Origin: Deltaproteobacteria bacterium | Lineage (GTDB): Bacteria; Desulfobacterota_B; Binatia; Bin18 | Reading direction: 5' to 3' | NCBI GenBank assembly: GCA_012271025.1 | Contig: JAAXHF010000114.1 | Location: 1-11,353 of the forward strand | Length of the DNA stretch: 11,353 bases | In this document: positions 1-7,519 of the stretch, piece after piece | Numbering within the stretch: position 1 is the stretch's first letter | How the letters are laid out: the number at the start of each line of letters is the position of its first letter | Made by a program: the position numbers and the translations under genes | Notes under the pieces: model-generated | Databases searched by the model: none | What the model saw: only the letters and a program-made list of their open reading frames with translations | Told to the model about the DNA's origin: nothing

Positions 1-482
1 GCATTCAGCGCCGTTTTGAGGTCAAGGGCGAGGTCGCCGGGGTGCTGGTTGTTGACGACTATGCGCACCACCCCGAGGAACTGCGGGCGACCCTGCGGGC
101 GGCCCGTGAGGGGAGCTGCCAGGCCGACCCGGCGCGGCGCCTGGTGGCGCTGTTCCAGCCCCACCGCTATTCGCGCACCCAGGATCTGTTTGACGAGTTT
201 CTGTCCGCTTTTGATGATGCCGACACGGTCCTGCTGACCGAGATCTACCCGGCCGGTGAGGAGCCGCGAGCCGACGTGTCGGGCCATCGGCTGTACCGGG
301 CGCTGCGCCGGCGCGGTCATACCGAGGTCCGTTTTGTTGCCGACCGGGAAGGGCTGGCCCGGGCGGCTCTCGACTGCGTCCGGCCGGGTGACATGGTCAT
401 GACCCTGGGTGCCGGGGATATCCACCGGACTGGGGACGAGCTGCTGGCGCTGCTGCAAAAGAGAGGGACGGGTGCAGGCTGA
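1..482 (+). CDS. murC: UDP-N-acetylmuramate--L-alanine ligase, C-terminal part
   Basis: MurC is the cytoplasmic ATP-dependent ligase that adds L-alanine to UDP-MurNAc, the first step of the peptidoglycan stem peptide. The gene enters from outside the window. About 159 residues are visible, reading in frame from base 3, roughly the last third of a protein usually about 450-490 residues long. The visible part is the C-terminal Mur ligase domain. It contains the family motif DDYAHHP (bases 54-74), the segment PHRYSRTQDLFDEF and the closing GAGDIHRTGDELL. The TGA stop at 480-482 lies inside the start of murB, so the two genes are translationally coupled. Identification rests on these motifs and on the dcw gene order. 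The 5' end, the ATP-binding domain and any promoter are out of view. Confidence 0.95.
   Translation, partial: IQRRFEVKGEVAGVLVVDDYAHHPEELRATLRAAREGSCQADPARRLVALFQPHRYSRTQDLFDEFLSAFDDADTVLLTEIYPAGEEPRADVSGHRLYRALRRRGHTEVRFVADREGLARAALDCVRPGDMVMTLGAGDIHRTGDELLALLQKRGTGAG
461..467 (+). promoter_or_regulatory. Shine-Dalgarno of murB
   Basis: GAGAGGG lies 4 bases before the GTG at 472, inside the end of murC. It is the main reason for preferring the GTG over the ATG at 409, which lies deep in the murC coding region. Confidence 0.55.
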
Positions 483-1461
483 ACGGAAAAACCGACTGCT
501 GCGGCTGCTGAGCGACCACGTCTGCCAGGTCCGTCGCGATGTCATACTGGCCCGCTATACGTCTTTTCGGATTGGCGGTCCGGCCGACATCTTTGTCGAA
601 CCCCACAGCCTGGCCGAACTCCAAGCCGTCGTCGGGCTGGTCAGAGCCGAAGGGCTGCCGCTTTTTGTCCTGGGCGGAGGCAGCAATCTGCTGGTCAGCG
701 ATGCGGGCATCCGCGGTGTTGTCGTCAAGCTCGGCAAGGGGTTTAATTATAGCCGGTGGAGCGAGTCCGGGGCCGACCGGACCGCGCGGCGGGTGCGGGT
801 TGGCGCTGGACGTTCGCTGGGCCGCTTTGTCCGCGAAGCCGTGGCCAAGGGCTATGCCGGGGTGACGTTTGCCGAGGGCATCCCCGGCAGTGTGGGTGGC
901 GGGCTGTTGATGAATGCCGGCGCTTTTGGCGGGGAGTTGAGTCAGGTTGTGGAAATGATTCGGGGTGTTGATCGTGCCGCTCGGGTGGTGTGTCTGTCGG
1001 CACAGCAACTCGGCTTTGGCTATCGTCGCACCGCGCTGCCACCCGACTTCATTGTGGCCGAGATCGGTTTTCGCCTGTCCCCTCAGGAGCCGGCCCGGCT
1101 CGGCACGGTCATGCGCCGGGCGCAGACACGCCGCCGGACCAGCCAGCCGCACGGCTCTCCCAACGCGGGCTCGGTGTTCAAAAATCCGCCCGGTGCTTAT
1201 GCCGGTCGTCTGATTGAGCTGGCTGGGCTGAAAGGCGCCCGTTGCGGGAAGGCGCAAGTGTCCGAGCAGCACGCCAATTTCATCCTGAATACCGGTGGCG
1301 CGCGGGCGGCCGAGGTAAAGCGGCTGATGGAACACGTCCAGCGCACGGTGTGGGCTGCCCACCAGGTGTGGCTTGAGCCGGAGCTGCGTCTGGTCGGAGA
1401 CTGGGAGCAGGGCCGGGGAGGACCGAGCCCGGCTGTCCACGCATCTGAGAAGGGGCCATGA
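472..1461 (+). CDS. murB: UDP-N-acetylenolpyruvoylglucosamine reductase (MurB)
   Basis: MurB is the FAD enzyme that uses NADPH to reduce UDP-GlcNAc-enolpyruvate to UDP-MurNAc in the cytoplasm. I choose the GTG at 472 (329 residues). An upstream in-frame ATG at 409 would add 21 residues that do not look like MurB, whereas GAGAGGG at 461-467 sits just before the GTG. In order: YTSFRIGGPADIF (29-41), the FAD loop LGGGSNLLVSD (67-77), GIPGSVGG (136-143), GYR (183-185, catalytic Arg), GSVFKNP (233-239, catalytic Ser) and LEPELR (301-306, catalytic Glu). The QPHGSPNAGSVFKNP segment and the lack of the long Tyr loop fit type II MurB. It overlaps murC by 11 bases, and its TGA shares an ATGA with ddl. 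Catalytic residue roles come from known MurB enzymes. Confidence 0.95.
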   Translation: MQAERKNRLLRLLSDHVCQVRRDVILARYTSFRIGGPADIFVEPHSLAELQAVVGLVRAEGLPLFVLGGGSNLLVSDAGIRGVVVKLGKGFNYSRWSESGADRTARRVRVGAGRSLGRFVREAVAKGYAGVTFAEGIPGSVGGGLLMNAGAFGGELSQVVEMIRGVDRAARVVCLSAQQLGFGYRRTALPPDFIVAEIGFRLSPQEPARLGTVMRRAQTRRRTSQPHGSPNAGSVFKNPPGAYAGRLIELAGLKGARCGKAQVSEQHANFILNTGGARAAEVKRLMEHVQRTVWAAHQVWLEPELRLVGDWEQGRGGPSPAVHASEKGP

Positions 1462-2402
1462 GTACCGAGAGCCCGCGCTGGCGCGGAAAAACGGTCGGCG
1501 TGCTGCTGGGCGGCGTATCGGCCGAGCGCGAGATTTCGCTGCGAACCGGTAGTGCGGTGTGTGAGGCGTTGCGCAGCCTGGGCTACGCTGTGACCGCCAT
1601 CGAGGTCCAGGCTGACGGCGGGTGGCTGAGCCAAGCGCGCCAGGTCGATGTGGTGTTCATCGCCCTGCACGGAAAGTTTGGCGAGGACGGCACGGTCCAG
1701 GCCGTCCTGGAGGTGTTGGGGATCCCCTATACCGGCTCGGGCGTCCTGGCCAGCGCGCTGGCCATGAACAAACCCATGGCTAAACGGATATGGCACACCC
1801 ACGGGATTCCGACTCCGGCCTGGGAGGTGATCGACACCCGGGCGGCGGACAGGAAGCTCGCTACGCTGTCGTTTCCGGTTGTGGTCAAACCGATCGCCGA
1901 GGGCTCGAGCGTGGGGGTGAGTATCGTGCGCTCCAGCCCCGATCTGCCCGCAGCCCTGGCCGAGGCGTCCCGGTTTGACGCGGCCAGCCTGGTTGAGGCG
2001 TATATCAGCGGCCACGAAGTGACGGTCGGGATTCTGGGCGAGCAGACGCTGGGAGCGATGGAGGTCATTGCCAAGGGAGAATTTCACTCCTACGAGGTCA
2101 AGTATACGGCCGGCCGAGAGGAGTTCCTGATGCCCGCCCCGCTTGCGCCTGCGGTGTATGAGCGCGTGCTCAGGATTGCCCTTGAGGCCCACCGGGCGCT
2201 GGGCTGCGACGGCTATAGTCGGGTTGATACGCGGGTGACCGAAGACGGGCAGATTTTTGTGCTGGAGGTCAATTCCTTGCCCGGGCTGCACGAACTCAGC
2301 TATTTGCCGCGCATTGCCGCCCACGCCGGGCTGGACTACGCGGCGCTGGTCGAGGCGATTTTGCAGCGCGCCACCCTCTACAGCCAGGGGAGGGCGGGAT
2401 GA
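1458..2402 (+). CDS. ddl: D-alanine--D-alanine ligase
   Basis: Ddl is an ATP-grasp ligase that joins two D-alanines to make the terminal dipeptide of the peptidoglycan precursor. At 314 residues it is the usual length for the short DdlB type. Visible motifs: GGVSAEREISL (18-28, with the substrate-binding Glu), HGKFGEDG (71-78), the ATP-grasp lysine in KPIAEGSSVGV (144-154), YEVKYTAG (212-219, omega-loop Tyr), SRVDTR (254-259), then E270 and N272 for magnesium, which match E. coli DdlB numbering. Two places differ from the common form. LAMNK replaces the usual MDK segment, and NSLPGLHELSYLP (272-284) replaces the common NTLPGMTxxSLxP. The start shares ATGA with the murB stop and the stop shares ATGA with ftsQ, so translation is coupled on both sides. 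Confidence 0.95.
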   Translation: MSTESPRWRGKTVGVLLGGVSAEREISLRTGSAVCEALRSLGYAVTAIEVQADGGWLSQARQVDVVFIALHGKFGEDGTVQAVLEVLGIPYTGSGVLASALAMNKPMAKRIWHTHGIPTPAWEVIDTRAADRKLATLSFPVVVKPIAEGSSVGVSIVRSSPDLPAALAEASRFDAASLVEAYISGHEVTVGILGEQTLGAMEVIAKGEFHSYEVKYTAGREEFLMPAPLAPAVYERVLRIALEAHRALGCDGYSRVDTRVTEDGQIFVLEVNSLPGLHELSYLPRIAAHAGLDYAALVEAILQRATLYSQGRAG

Positions 2403-3220
2403 AACACACGCTGCCGACCGTGCTCTCAACAAGAACGCATTCGGCTCGATCATGGGGCACGAGGCTGCTCGTCTTCCTCCTCCTGCTGGGCGGCGTGTGG
2501 ATCGTGGGGGGACAGCTGATCCGTTTCGTCGCCGACCAGCCCTATTTCGCCCTCCGGCACATCGTCGTCCACATCGACGGGCGGCTGTCGCAGGCCGATA
2601 TTCGACGCTGGAGCGGTCTACACGCCGGTATGCCGGTCTTCGAGGTCGACCGCCGGCAGGTCGAAACCCGGCTGCTTGACCAGGCCCGAATCCTTCAGGC
2701 CCGGGTCGAACGCCGCCTGCCCGACGCCGTTCACATCCGGGTCGAGGCGCGTCGTCCCGTCGCCGTTGTCCAAGGGGCGCAACTCGTCTATCTTGATCGG
2801 CACGGCGGCTACTTTTTTGCCCCCGAGCTTTCGACCGCCCGACTCGATCTGCCCTATGTCAGTGGTGTGGCCGATCTGCGGCTGGACGCGCCCGCCGCCC
2901 GCCGCGCGCTGGGCGGCGTCCTGCGGCTGTTGGCGGTGAGTCGGCTGTGGTGGGAGCAGCTGTCTGAAATTCGCTGGGAGCGGGACGCGGGCTATAGCCT
3001 GTTTCTGGCCCGGCGACAGATAACGATTCGGGTCGGCCGGGAAACGCGGTCCGAAAACTTGGCCCGTATCGGGCGGGTGCTTGAAACCTGGCCGGTCGAT
3101 GGGCCGGCGGCCGTGTTTGACGCCCGCTTTCGGAATCAGGTGGTGGTCCGTCCGGTTCCGGCTGTCACCCCAGCGCTGGCCCGCGGGGGAGCTGCCGAGG
3201 GAGAAGAAGACGATGCATAA
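2399..3220 (+). CDS. ftsQ: Cell division protein FtsQ
   Basis: FtsQ is a bitopic inner-membrane divisome protein that recruits FtsB/FtsL and links early and late division proteins. It has 273 residues. A short basic cytoplasmic tail (1-21) is followed by one hydrophobic segment (about 22-43, LLVFLLLLGGVWIVGG and onward), a POTRA domain (about 49-118, starting PYFALRHIVVHIDGRL and ending HIRVEARRPVAVV) and an FtsQ-type beta domain (about 120-255, opening VYLDRHGGYF). The Ala-, Gly- and acid-rich tail after 255 is probably flexible. The order TM, POTRA, FtsQ domain is diagnostic together with the position between ddl and ftsA. Sequence conservation in this family is low, so domain order and context carry the call. 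Confidence 0.93.
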   Translation: MKHTLPTVLSTRTHSARSWGTRLLVFLLLLGGVWIVGGQLIRFVADQPYFALRHIVVHIDGRLSQADIRRWSGLHAGMPVFEVDRRQVETRLLDQARILQARVERRLPDAVHIRVEARRPVAVVQGAQLVYLDRHGGYFFAPELSTARLDLPYVSGVADLRLDAPAARRALGGVLRLLAVSRLWWEQLSEIRWERDAGYSLFLARRQITIRVGRETRSENLARIGRVLETWPVDGPAAVFDARFRNQVVVRPVPAVTPALARGGAAEGEEDDA

Positions 3221-4442
3221 GGATGCCGCTCTCCTGGTGAGTCTCGATATTGGGAGTTACAAAACCGCGGTGATTGTGGCCCGCCAGAGCCTCGAGGGAT
3301 TGGAAATCCTGGGGATCGGCAGCGCCCTGTCCCAGGGCTTGCGCAAGGGCCTGATTCTCAATGTCGAAACGACCGCCCAAACCATCCGCCAAGCCGTTGA
3401 GGAAGCCCAGACCGGCGCCAACTGCGACATCTATGAGGTGAGCAGCGGCATTGTCGGCGGCTATGTCGAGGGGATCACCAGCCAGGGCCTGGTCATTATT
3501 GAGAACCAGGAGGTGCAGGACGAAGACCTGCGGCGGGTTATTGAGGTGGGTCGTACCCGGGCTCTATCCGCCGACTGTGAGATCCTGCACGTCATGCCGC
3601 AGGAATTCCTGGTCGACGGCCAGGATAGGGGCACGAATCCGGTCGGCAGCTCCGGCGTTCGTCTCGAGACGGCGGTCCATCTGGTGGCGGTGTCCAGCAG
3701 CGCCGTTCAGACCATCACCAAGTGCTGTGAGCGGGCCGGTCTGTCTGTGCGCCGACTGCATTTTACCGCCCTGGCTGCGGCCGAGGCCGTGCTGACCCCG
3801 GAGGAGAAAGAAATGGGGGTGGCGCTGCTCGATATTGGCGGCGGGACAACGAGCGTGATTGTCTTTGCCCGTGGCGTGCCCCAGCATACGGCGGTGCTCC
3901 GGGTCGGTGGACATAATATCACCAACGATTTGGCGGTCGGCTTGCGCACGCCGCTGGCCGAGGCGGAAAAGATCAAACAACAGCACGGCTGCGCGCTGGT
4001 GGACCTGATCCTGCCCGGCGAAACGATTGAGATGGCGCGCCTCGGCGGGCGCGAGCCGGTCCAGTTGCTGCGGCGCCGGCTGGGGGAACTCATCGAACCG
4101 CGGGCTGAAGAAATCTTCAGTCTGACCAAAGCCCAGCTCGAGCCGACGGATCTGCTCGATGAACTCGGTTCGGGCTTGGTGCTGACCGGCGGCGGAGCCA
4201 TTTTGGCGGGCATGCCCGAGCTGGCCGAGCGGGTTTTTCAACTGCCTGCCCGACGCGGGACGCCGCCCCATCTGGACGGCCTCATTGACGAGCAGACTAG
4301 TCCCATGTACGCGACTGGTCTGGGGATTCTCTTAGCCAGCGTACAGGAAGGACATCAGAACGGTATTGGGCCCCTCCGTCAGGGTCGCGGATGGCAAGGC
4401 GTCCGGGAACGCGTGGTGGAGTGGATTCGCGATTTTTTTTAG
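3213..4442 (+). CDS. ftsA: Cell division protein FtsA
   Basis: FtsA is the actin-like ATPase that tethers FtsZ filaments to the inner membrane and recruits later divisome proteins. The ATG at 3213 gives 409 residues, a normal length. The longer reading from 3081 adds 44 residues that only reflect another frame of ftsQ, and a purine-rich GAGGGAGAAGAAG lies just before 3213. Motifs: phosphate-1 SLDIGSYKTAV (10-20), a 1C-type segment SSGIVGGYVEGITSQG (77-92), phosphate-2 LDIGGGTT (206-213) and adenosine motif TGGGAILAG (325-333). The C-terminus GVRERVVEWIRDFF (396-409) is the amphipathic membrane-targeting helix. The gene overlaps ftsQ by 8 bases. Its last codons run through eight T residues (4433-4440) before the TAG stop. 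Confidence 0.97.
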   Translation: MHKDAALLVSLDIGSYKTAVIVARQSLEGLEILGIGSALSQGLRKGLILNVETTAQTIRQAVEEAQTGANCDIYEVSSGIVGGYVEGITSQGLVIIENQEVQDEDLRRVIEVGRTRALSADCEILHVMPQEFLVDGQDRGTNPVGSSGVRLETAVHLVAVSSSAVQTITKCCERAGLSVRRLHFTALAAAEAVLTPEEKEMGVALLDIGGGTTSVIVFARGVPQHTAVLRVGGHNITNDLAVGLRTPLAEAEKIKQQHGCALVDLILPGETIEMARLGGREPVQLLRRRLGELIEPRAEEIFSLTKAQLEPTDLLDELGSGLVLTGGGAILAGMPELAERVFQLPARRGTPPHLDGLIDEQTSPMYATGLGILLASVQEGHQNGIGPLRQGRGWQGVRERVVEWIRDFF

Positions 4443-4475
4443 CGTATGGACTTCCCGCCGAGGGAGGGACTGAGC

Positions 4476-4484
4476 AAGGAGGTG
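4476..4484 (+). promoter_or_regulatory. Strong Shine-Dalgarno of ftsZ
   Basis: AAGGAGGTG, a near-perfect match to the 16S rRNA tail, lies 4 bases before the ftsZ ATG at 4489. It is the strongest ribosome binding site in the cluster and sits in the only real gap of the operon (46 bases). It fits the need for far more FtsZ than FtsA or FtsQ from a shared message. No clear promoter is visible in the gap. Confidence 0.85.
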
Positions 4485-4488
4485 TGAG

Positions 4489-5691
4489 ATGCTTGAGTTT
4501 GTGGAGAATGATAGAGATGGGGCGCAGATCCGTATCGTCGGCATTGGGGGCGCGGGAGGCAATGCCATCAATACCATGATTAGTGCCGGGCTGGTCGGCG
4601 TCGACTTCATTGTTGCCAACACCGATGCCCAGGCCTTGCAGATGAATCTGGCGCCGACCAAGATTCAGCTCGGCACCGATTTGACCAAAGGACTGGGAGC
4701 CGGCGCCAATCCCGAGGTCGGACGCCGCTCCACGATTGAGAGCGAGGAGGAGATCGGCGGGCTCTTGCAGGGGGCCGACATGGTCTTCGTCACCGCCGGT
4801 ATGGGCGGGGGAACGGGCACCGGGGGGGCACCGATTGCGGCCCGGATTGCCAAGGAGACCGGCGCGCTGACTGTTGGTGTGGTGACCAAACCCTTCCTGT
4901 TTGAGGGGCGTCGGCGCATGCGCCAGGCCGAAGAGGGGATTCGCGAGCTCAAGGACAACGTCGATACCCTGATCTCGATCCCGAATCAGCGGCTGCTGGC
5001 CGTGGCCAGCCGCAGCCAGCCGCTGCTCGAAGCCTTCCACAAGGCCGACGAGGTGTTGCTCCAGGCGGTGCGCGGCATTTCCGACCTGATTACGGTCGGC
5101 GGTCTGATCAACCTCGACTTTGCCGACGTGCGGACGATCATGGCCGAGATGGGCATGGCGATCATGGGCGCGGCAACGGCCAACGGCGAGGGGCGGGCCG
5201 AGGAAGCCACGCGACGGGCGATTGCCAGCCCGCTGCTGGAAGATATTTCCATCAGTGGGGCGAGAGGCATCCTCATCAATGTGACCGGCGGACCGAACAT
5301 GACCCTGCACGAGGTCAACGAGGCGGCCACACTCATCCAGGACGAGGCGGACGAAGAGGCCAACGTCATCTTCGGCGCGGTGATTGATGAGTCAATGGGA
5401 GAGGATCTGTCGATTACCGTCATCGCCACCGGCTTCGACGAGGCCGAGGCTGCGGTTCAGCCTACCCGCTCACCGACGCTCAGCCCGGTCAAGGGTGGGC
5501 TGCGAACGCCGGCCGGACCGCGTAAGGTCGTCCACCTCGGCACGCTCGTTGATGACGATCTCGATACGCCGACCTGGCAGCGGAAGCGGCAGACCGGTAA
5601 GACCGCCGAGGAAACCGCCGAGACTCCGTCCGCCGCCGAGGCCAGCGATAGCTACGAGATCCCGGCGTTTTTGCGCAAGCAGGCGAAGTGA
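4489..5691 (+). CDS. ftsZ: Cell division protein FtsZ
   Basis: FtsZ is the tubulin-like GTPase that polymerises into the Z ring at midcell. It has 400 residues. Visible: the nucleotide-binding loop VGIGGAGGNAIN (17-28), the tubulin signature GGGTGTG (106-112), KPFLFEGRRR (134-143), the T7 loop NLDFADV (208-214) whose acidic residue completes the GTPase site of the next subunit, a Pro- and Thr-rich variable linker (about 320-388), and the conserved C-terminal peptide YEIPAFLRKQ (389-398) that binds FtsA and other partners. The signature continues GGAP where many family members have GAAP. The core and tail are intact, so it should be functional. It is the last dcw gene here; a strong stem-loop follows 8 bases after its stop. 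Confidence 0.98.
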   Translation: MLEFVENDRDGAQIRIVGIGGAGGNAINTMISAGLVGVDFIVANTDAQALQMNLAPTKIQLGTDLTKGLGAGANPEVGRRSTIESEEEIGGLLQGADMVFVTAGMGGGTGTGGAPIAARIAKETGALTVGVVTKPFLFEGRRRMRQAEEGIRELKDNVDTLISIPNQRLLAVASRSQPLLEAFHKADEVLLQAVRGISDLITVGGLINLDFADVRTIMAEMGMAIMGAATANGEGRAEEATRRAIASPLLEDISISGARGILINVTGGPNMTLHEVNEAATLIQDEADEEANVIFGAVIDESMGEDLSITVIATGFDEAEAAVQPTRSPTLSPVKGGLRTPAGPRKVVHLGTLVDDDLDTPTWQRKRQTGKTAEETAETPSAAEASDSYEIPAFLRKQAK

Positions 5692-5699
5692 GACGCTGT

Positions 5700-5727
5700 G
5701 CTGGTGTCGGCTTGCGCCGACACCAGC
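5700..5727 (+). promoter_or_regulatory. Strong stem-loop between ftsZ and the radical SAM gene
   Basis: CTGGTGTCGGC (5701-5711), TTGC, GCCGACACCAG (5716-5726) is a perfect 11-base inverted repeat with a 4-base loop. A further G-C pair (5700/5727) extends it. It lies 8 bases after the ftsZ stop and 19 bases before the next ATG. No T-run follows, so a classic intrinsic terminator is not shown. It could stabilise the 3' end of the dcw message, act as a weak or attenuating terminator, or control translation of the next gene. Confidence 0.6.
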
Positions 5728-5746
5728 GGGCGGATAGTGTCGGGCC

Positions 5747-7504
5747 ATGTGGTTGACGACACAGCGCGCCCGTCTCCGCCTGGCGGCCGAAACCCGGCTG
5801 TTTTCAGCCGGCCCGGACGGCGAGTCGCCCGTGTGTCTGATTTATCCCAACCGCTACGCGGTTGGGATGGCCAACCTTGGCTTTCAGGCTGCCTACCGAA
5901 TTTTTTCTCAGGATTCCCACTGCCGCTGCGAGCGGGCTTTTCTGCCCGACCCGGACGAAGCCGTTGCGCTGAGCCGCACCCGCACCCCGCTCGCCTCCCT
6001 GGAGAACCAGCGACCCCTGGCCGACTTCGAGTTGCTGGCCTTCTCCGTGTCTTTTGAAACCGATTATCTCCACATCCTCGATATTCTGGCCGCTGCCCAC
6101 CTGCCGCTCTTGGCCGCCGAGCGCCAGGACCGGCATCCGCTGGTCATTGCCGGCGGGCCGGCCACCTTTCTCAACCCCGAACCGGTCGCCGATTTTATTG
6201 ACCTGTTTTTGATCGGTGAGGGCGAGGAAATGATTCCGGAGTTCCTGGAGCGCTACGCCCAGCTCCGGACGGCAGGTCTGAGCCGGGCCGAGCGGCTCGA
6301 GCGTCTGAGCGCCCTGGACGGCGCCTACCTGCCGACCCAGTTCAGGCCCTCCTATGACGACGCCGGACGTTTGACCCGGCTCGACTACAGCGGCCCCGGA
6401 CAGCCCGTCGTGCAACGGCGCCTGGTCCAGGACTTGGACGCCTATCCGACCCGCTCGCAGATCCTGAATTCGGAAGCGGTCTTTGGCGACATGTATCTGA
6501 TTGAGGCCAGCCGGGGCTGCGAGTGGGGCTGCCGTTTTTGTGCGGCCGGCTATATGTATCGACCCGTCCGTTACCGCAGCGCCGAGAATATCAAACGGCA
6601 GGTGACGGAAGGGCTCACACAGCGCTCGACCATCGGGCTGGTTGGCGCCGAGATGGCCAGCCAGCCGGGGATCGCGGGCCTGTGCGAATTCATCGGTCAA
6701 GCCGGCGGGCGGGCGTCGCCCTCGTCGCTCAAGGCAGACGTGGTGAGCCAAGAGCTGGCCGTCGCCATCGGTCAGACCAAGAATCGCTCGGTCACTCTGG
6801 CTCCCGAAGCGGGCTCGGAGCGGATGCGGCGGCTGATCAACAAGAACCTGAGCAAGCCCGAGATCCTGCGCGCCGCCGAGTGGCTGGTGGGCGGCGGGGT
6901 GCCATCGCTCAAGCTGTACTTCATGCTGGGTCTGCCGACCGAGACGCCAGAGGACGTTGAGGCGATTGCCGAGTTGAGCCGCGAAATTTACCAGCGCCTG
7001 TCCGCCGCCGGCGCGGTCGTCGGCGGGCTGACCCTGTCGGTCAACGCCTTCTCGCCCAAACCCTGGACGCCCCTGCAGTGGGAGCCGATGGAAGCGCTCT
7101 CCAGCCTGCGGACCAAACTGAACGGGCTGCGCCGGCGCCTGGCCGGTCTGCCGCGGGTGCGGGTTGACACCGAGTCGCCCCGCGAAGCCTACTACCAGAC
7201 CCTGTTGTCCCGGGGTGACCGCCGGACCGGAGAGCTGCTGCTGGCGATACACCGTGCCGGCGGTGACTGGTGGAAGGTCATTCAACAGCGTCGGCGGGCG
7301 GCCAAATCCGCCTCCGAGGGGCAGCCGCCCAGCCCCGATTTCTTCGTCCACCGCCGCTACGACGCCCAAGAGCTGCTGCCGTGGGATTTCATCGATCATT
7401 CGGTCAGCAAACAGTACCTGTGGGTGGAGTGGCGTAAAGCCCTGCTGGGGCGACAGACACCGCCGTGCGACGTGAGCACCTGCCACGCGTGCAGCGCGTG
7501 CTAG
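5747..7504 (+). CDS. B12-binding-type radical SAM protein, function unknown
   Basis: A 585-residue protein with the layout of B12-binding radical SAM proteins of the fused, uncharacterised (TIGR03960-like) type. The N-terminal region (about 25-200) resembles a cobalamin-binding Rossmann-like domain: YPNRYAVGMANLGFQ, AFSVSFETDY, VIAGGPATFLNPEP and IGEGEEMIPEF. The radical SAM core opens with CEWGCRFC (C258, C262, C265), the CxxxCxxC that ligates the 4Fe-4S cluster. APEAGSERMRR (about 350-360) and KLYFMLGLPTETPEDV follow. The tail has the family segment LPWDFIDHSVSKQYL and ends in four spaced cysteines (C574, C579, C582, C585), possibly a second metal site. The canonical B12-binding DxHxxG motif is not evident, so cobalamin binding is uncertain. 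The ATG at 5747 has only a weak ribosome site. acpS follows 15 bases downstream. Substrate unknown. Confidence 0.85.
   Translation: MWLTTQRARLRLAAETRLFSAGPDGESPVCLIYPNRYAVGMANLGFQAAYRIFSQDSHCRCERAFLPDPDEAVALSRTRTPLASLENQRPLADFELLAFSVSFETDYLHILDILAAAHLPLLAAERQDRHPLVIAGGPATFLNPEPVADFIDLFLIGEGEEMIPEFLERYAQLRTAGLSRAERLERLSALDGAYLPTQFRPSYDDAGRLTRLDYSGPGQPVVQRRLVQDLDAYPTRSQILNSEAVFGDMYLIEASRGCEWGCRFCAAGYMYRPVRYRSAENIKRQVTEGLTQRSTIGLVGAEMASQPGIAGLCEFIGQAGGRASPSSLKADVVSQELAVAIGQTKNRSVTLAPEAGSERMRRLINKNLSKPEILRAAEWLVGGGVPSLKLYFMLGLPTETPEDVEAIAELSREIYQRLSAAGAVVGGLTLSVNAFSPKPWTPLQWEPMEALSSLRTKLNGLRRRLAGLPRVRVDTESPREAYYQTLLSRGDRRTGELLLAIHRAGGDWWKVIQQRRRAAKSASEGQPPSPDFFVHRRYDAQELLPWDFIDHSVSKQYLWVEWRKALLGRQTPPCDVSTCHACSAC
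5794..5811 (+). repeat. Inverted repeat inside the 5' coding region of the radical SAM gene
   Basis: CCGGCTG, TTTT, CAGCCGG is a perfect 7-base stem with a 4-base loop at codons 16-22. It is the second of three strong stem-loops between 5700 and 5868. Confidence 0.5.
5844..5868 (+). repeat. Perfect 11-base inverted repeat over a conserved protein motif
   Basis: ATCCCAACCGC (5844-5854), TAC, GCGGTTGGGAT (5858-5868) folds into an 11-base perfect stem with a 3-base loop. It encodes IYPNRYAVGM, a conserved stretch of the family, so part of the symmetry may come from protein constraint. The exact pairing, including third codon positions, is notable. Confidence 0.55.
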
Positions 7505-7519
7505 GCCCGGTCGTGTTCC

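Noticed and set aside
397..1440. A 347-codon minus-strand open frame opposite murB
   Set aside because: Same reason: shadow composition, no recognisable motif, and full overlap with a clear murB.
1197..2453. A 418-codon minus-strand open frame opposite ddl
   Set aside because: It mirrors ddl codons, has shadow-like composition and crosses the murB/ddl/ftsQ junctions.
5804..7486. A 560-codon open frame on the minus strand opposite the radical SAM gene
   Set aside because: It has no domain-like motifs and is rich in Gln, Gly, Ala and Arg. It is the usual antisense shadow in GC-rich coding DNA, and the plus strand carries a well-supported gene.
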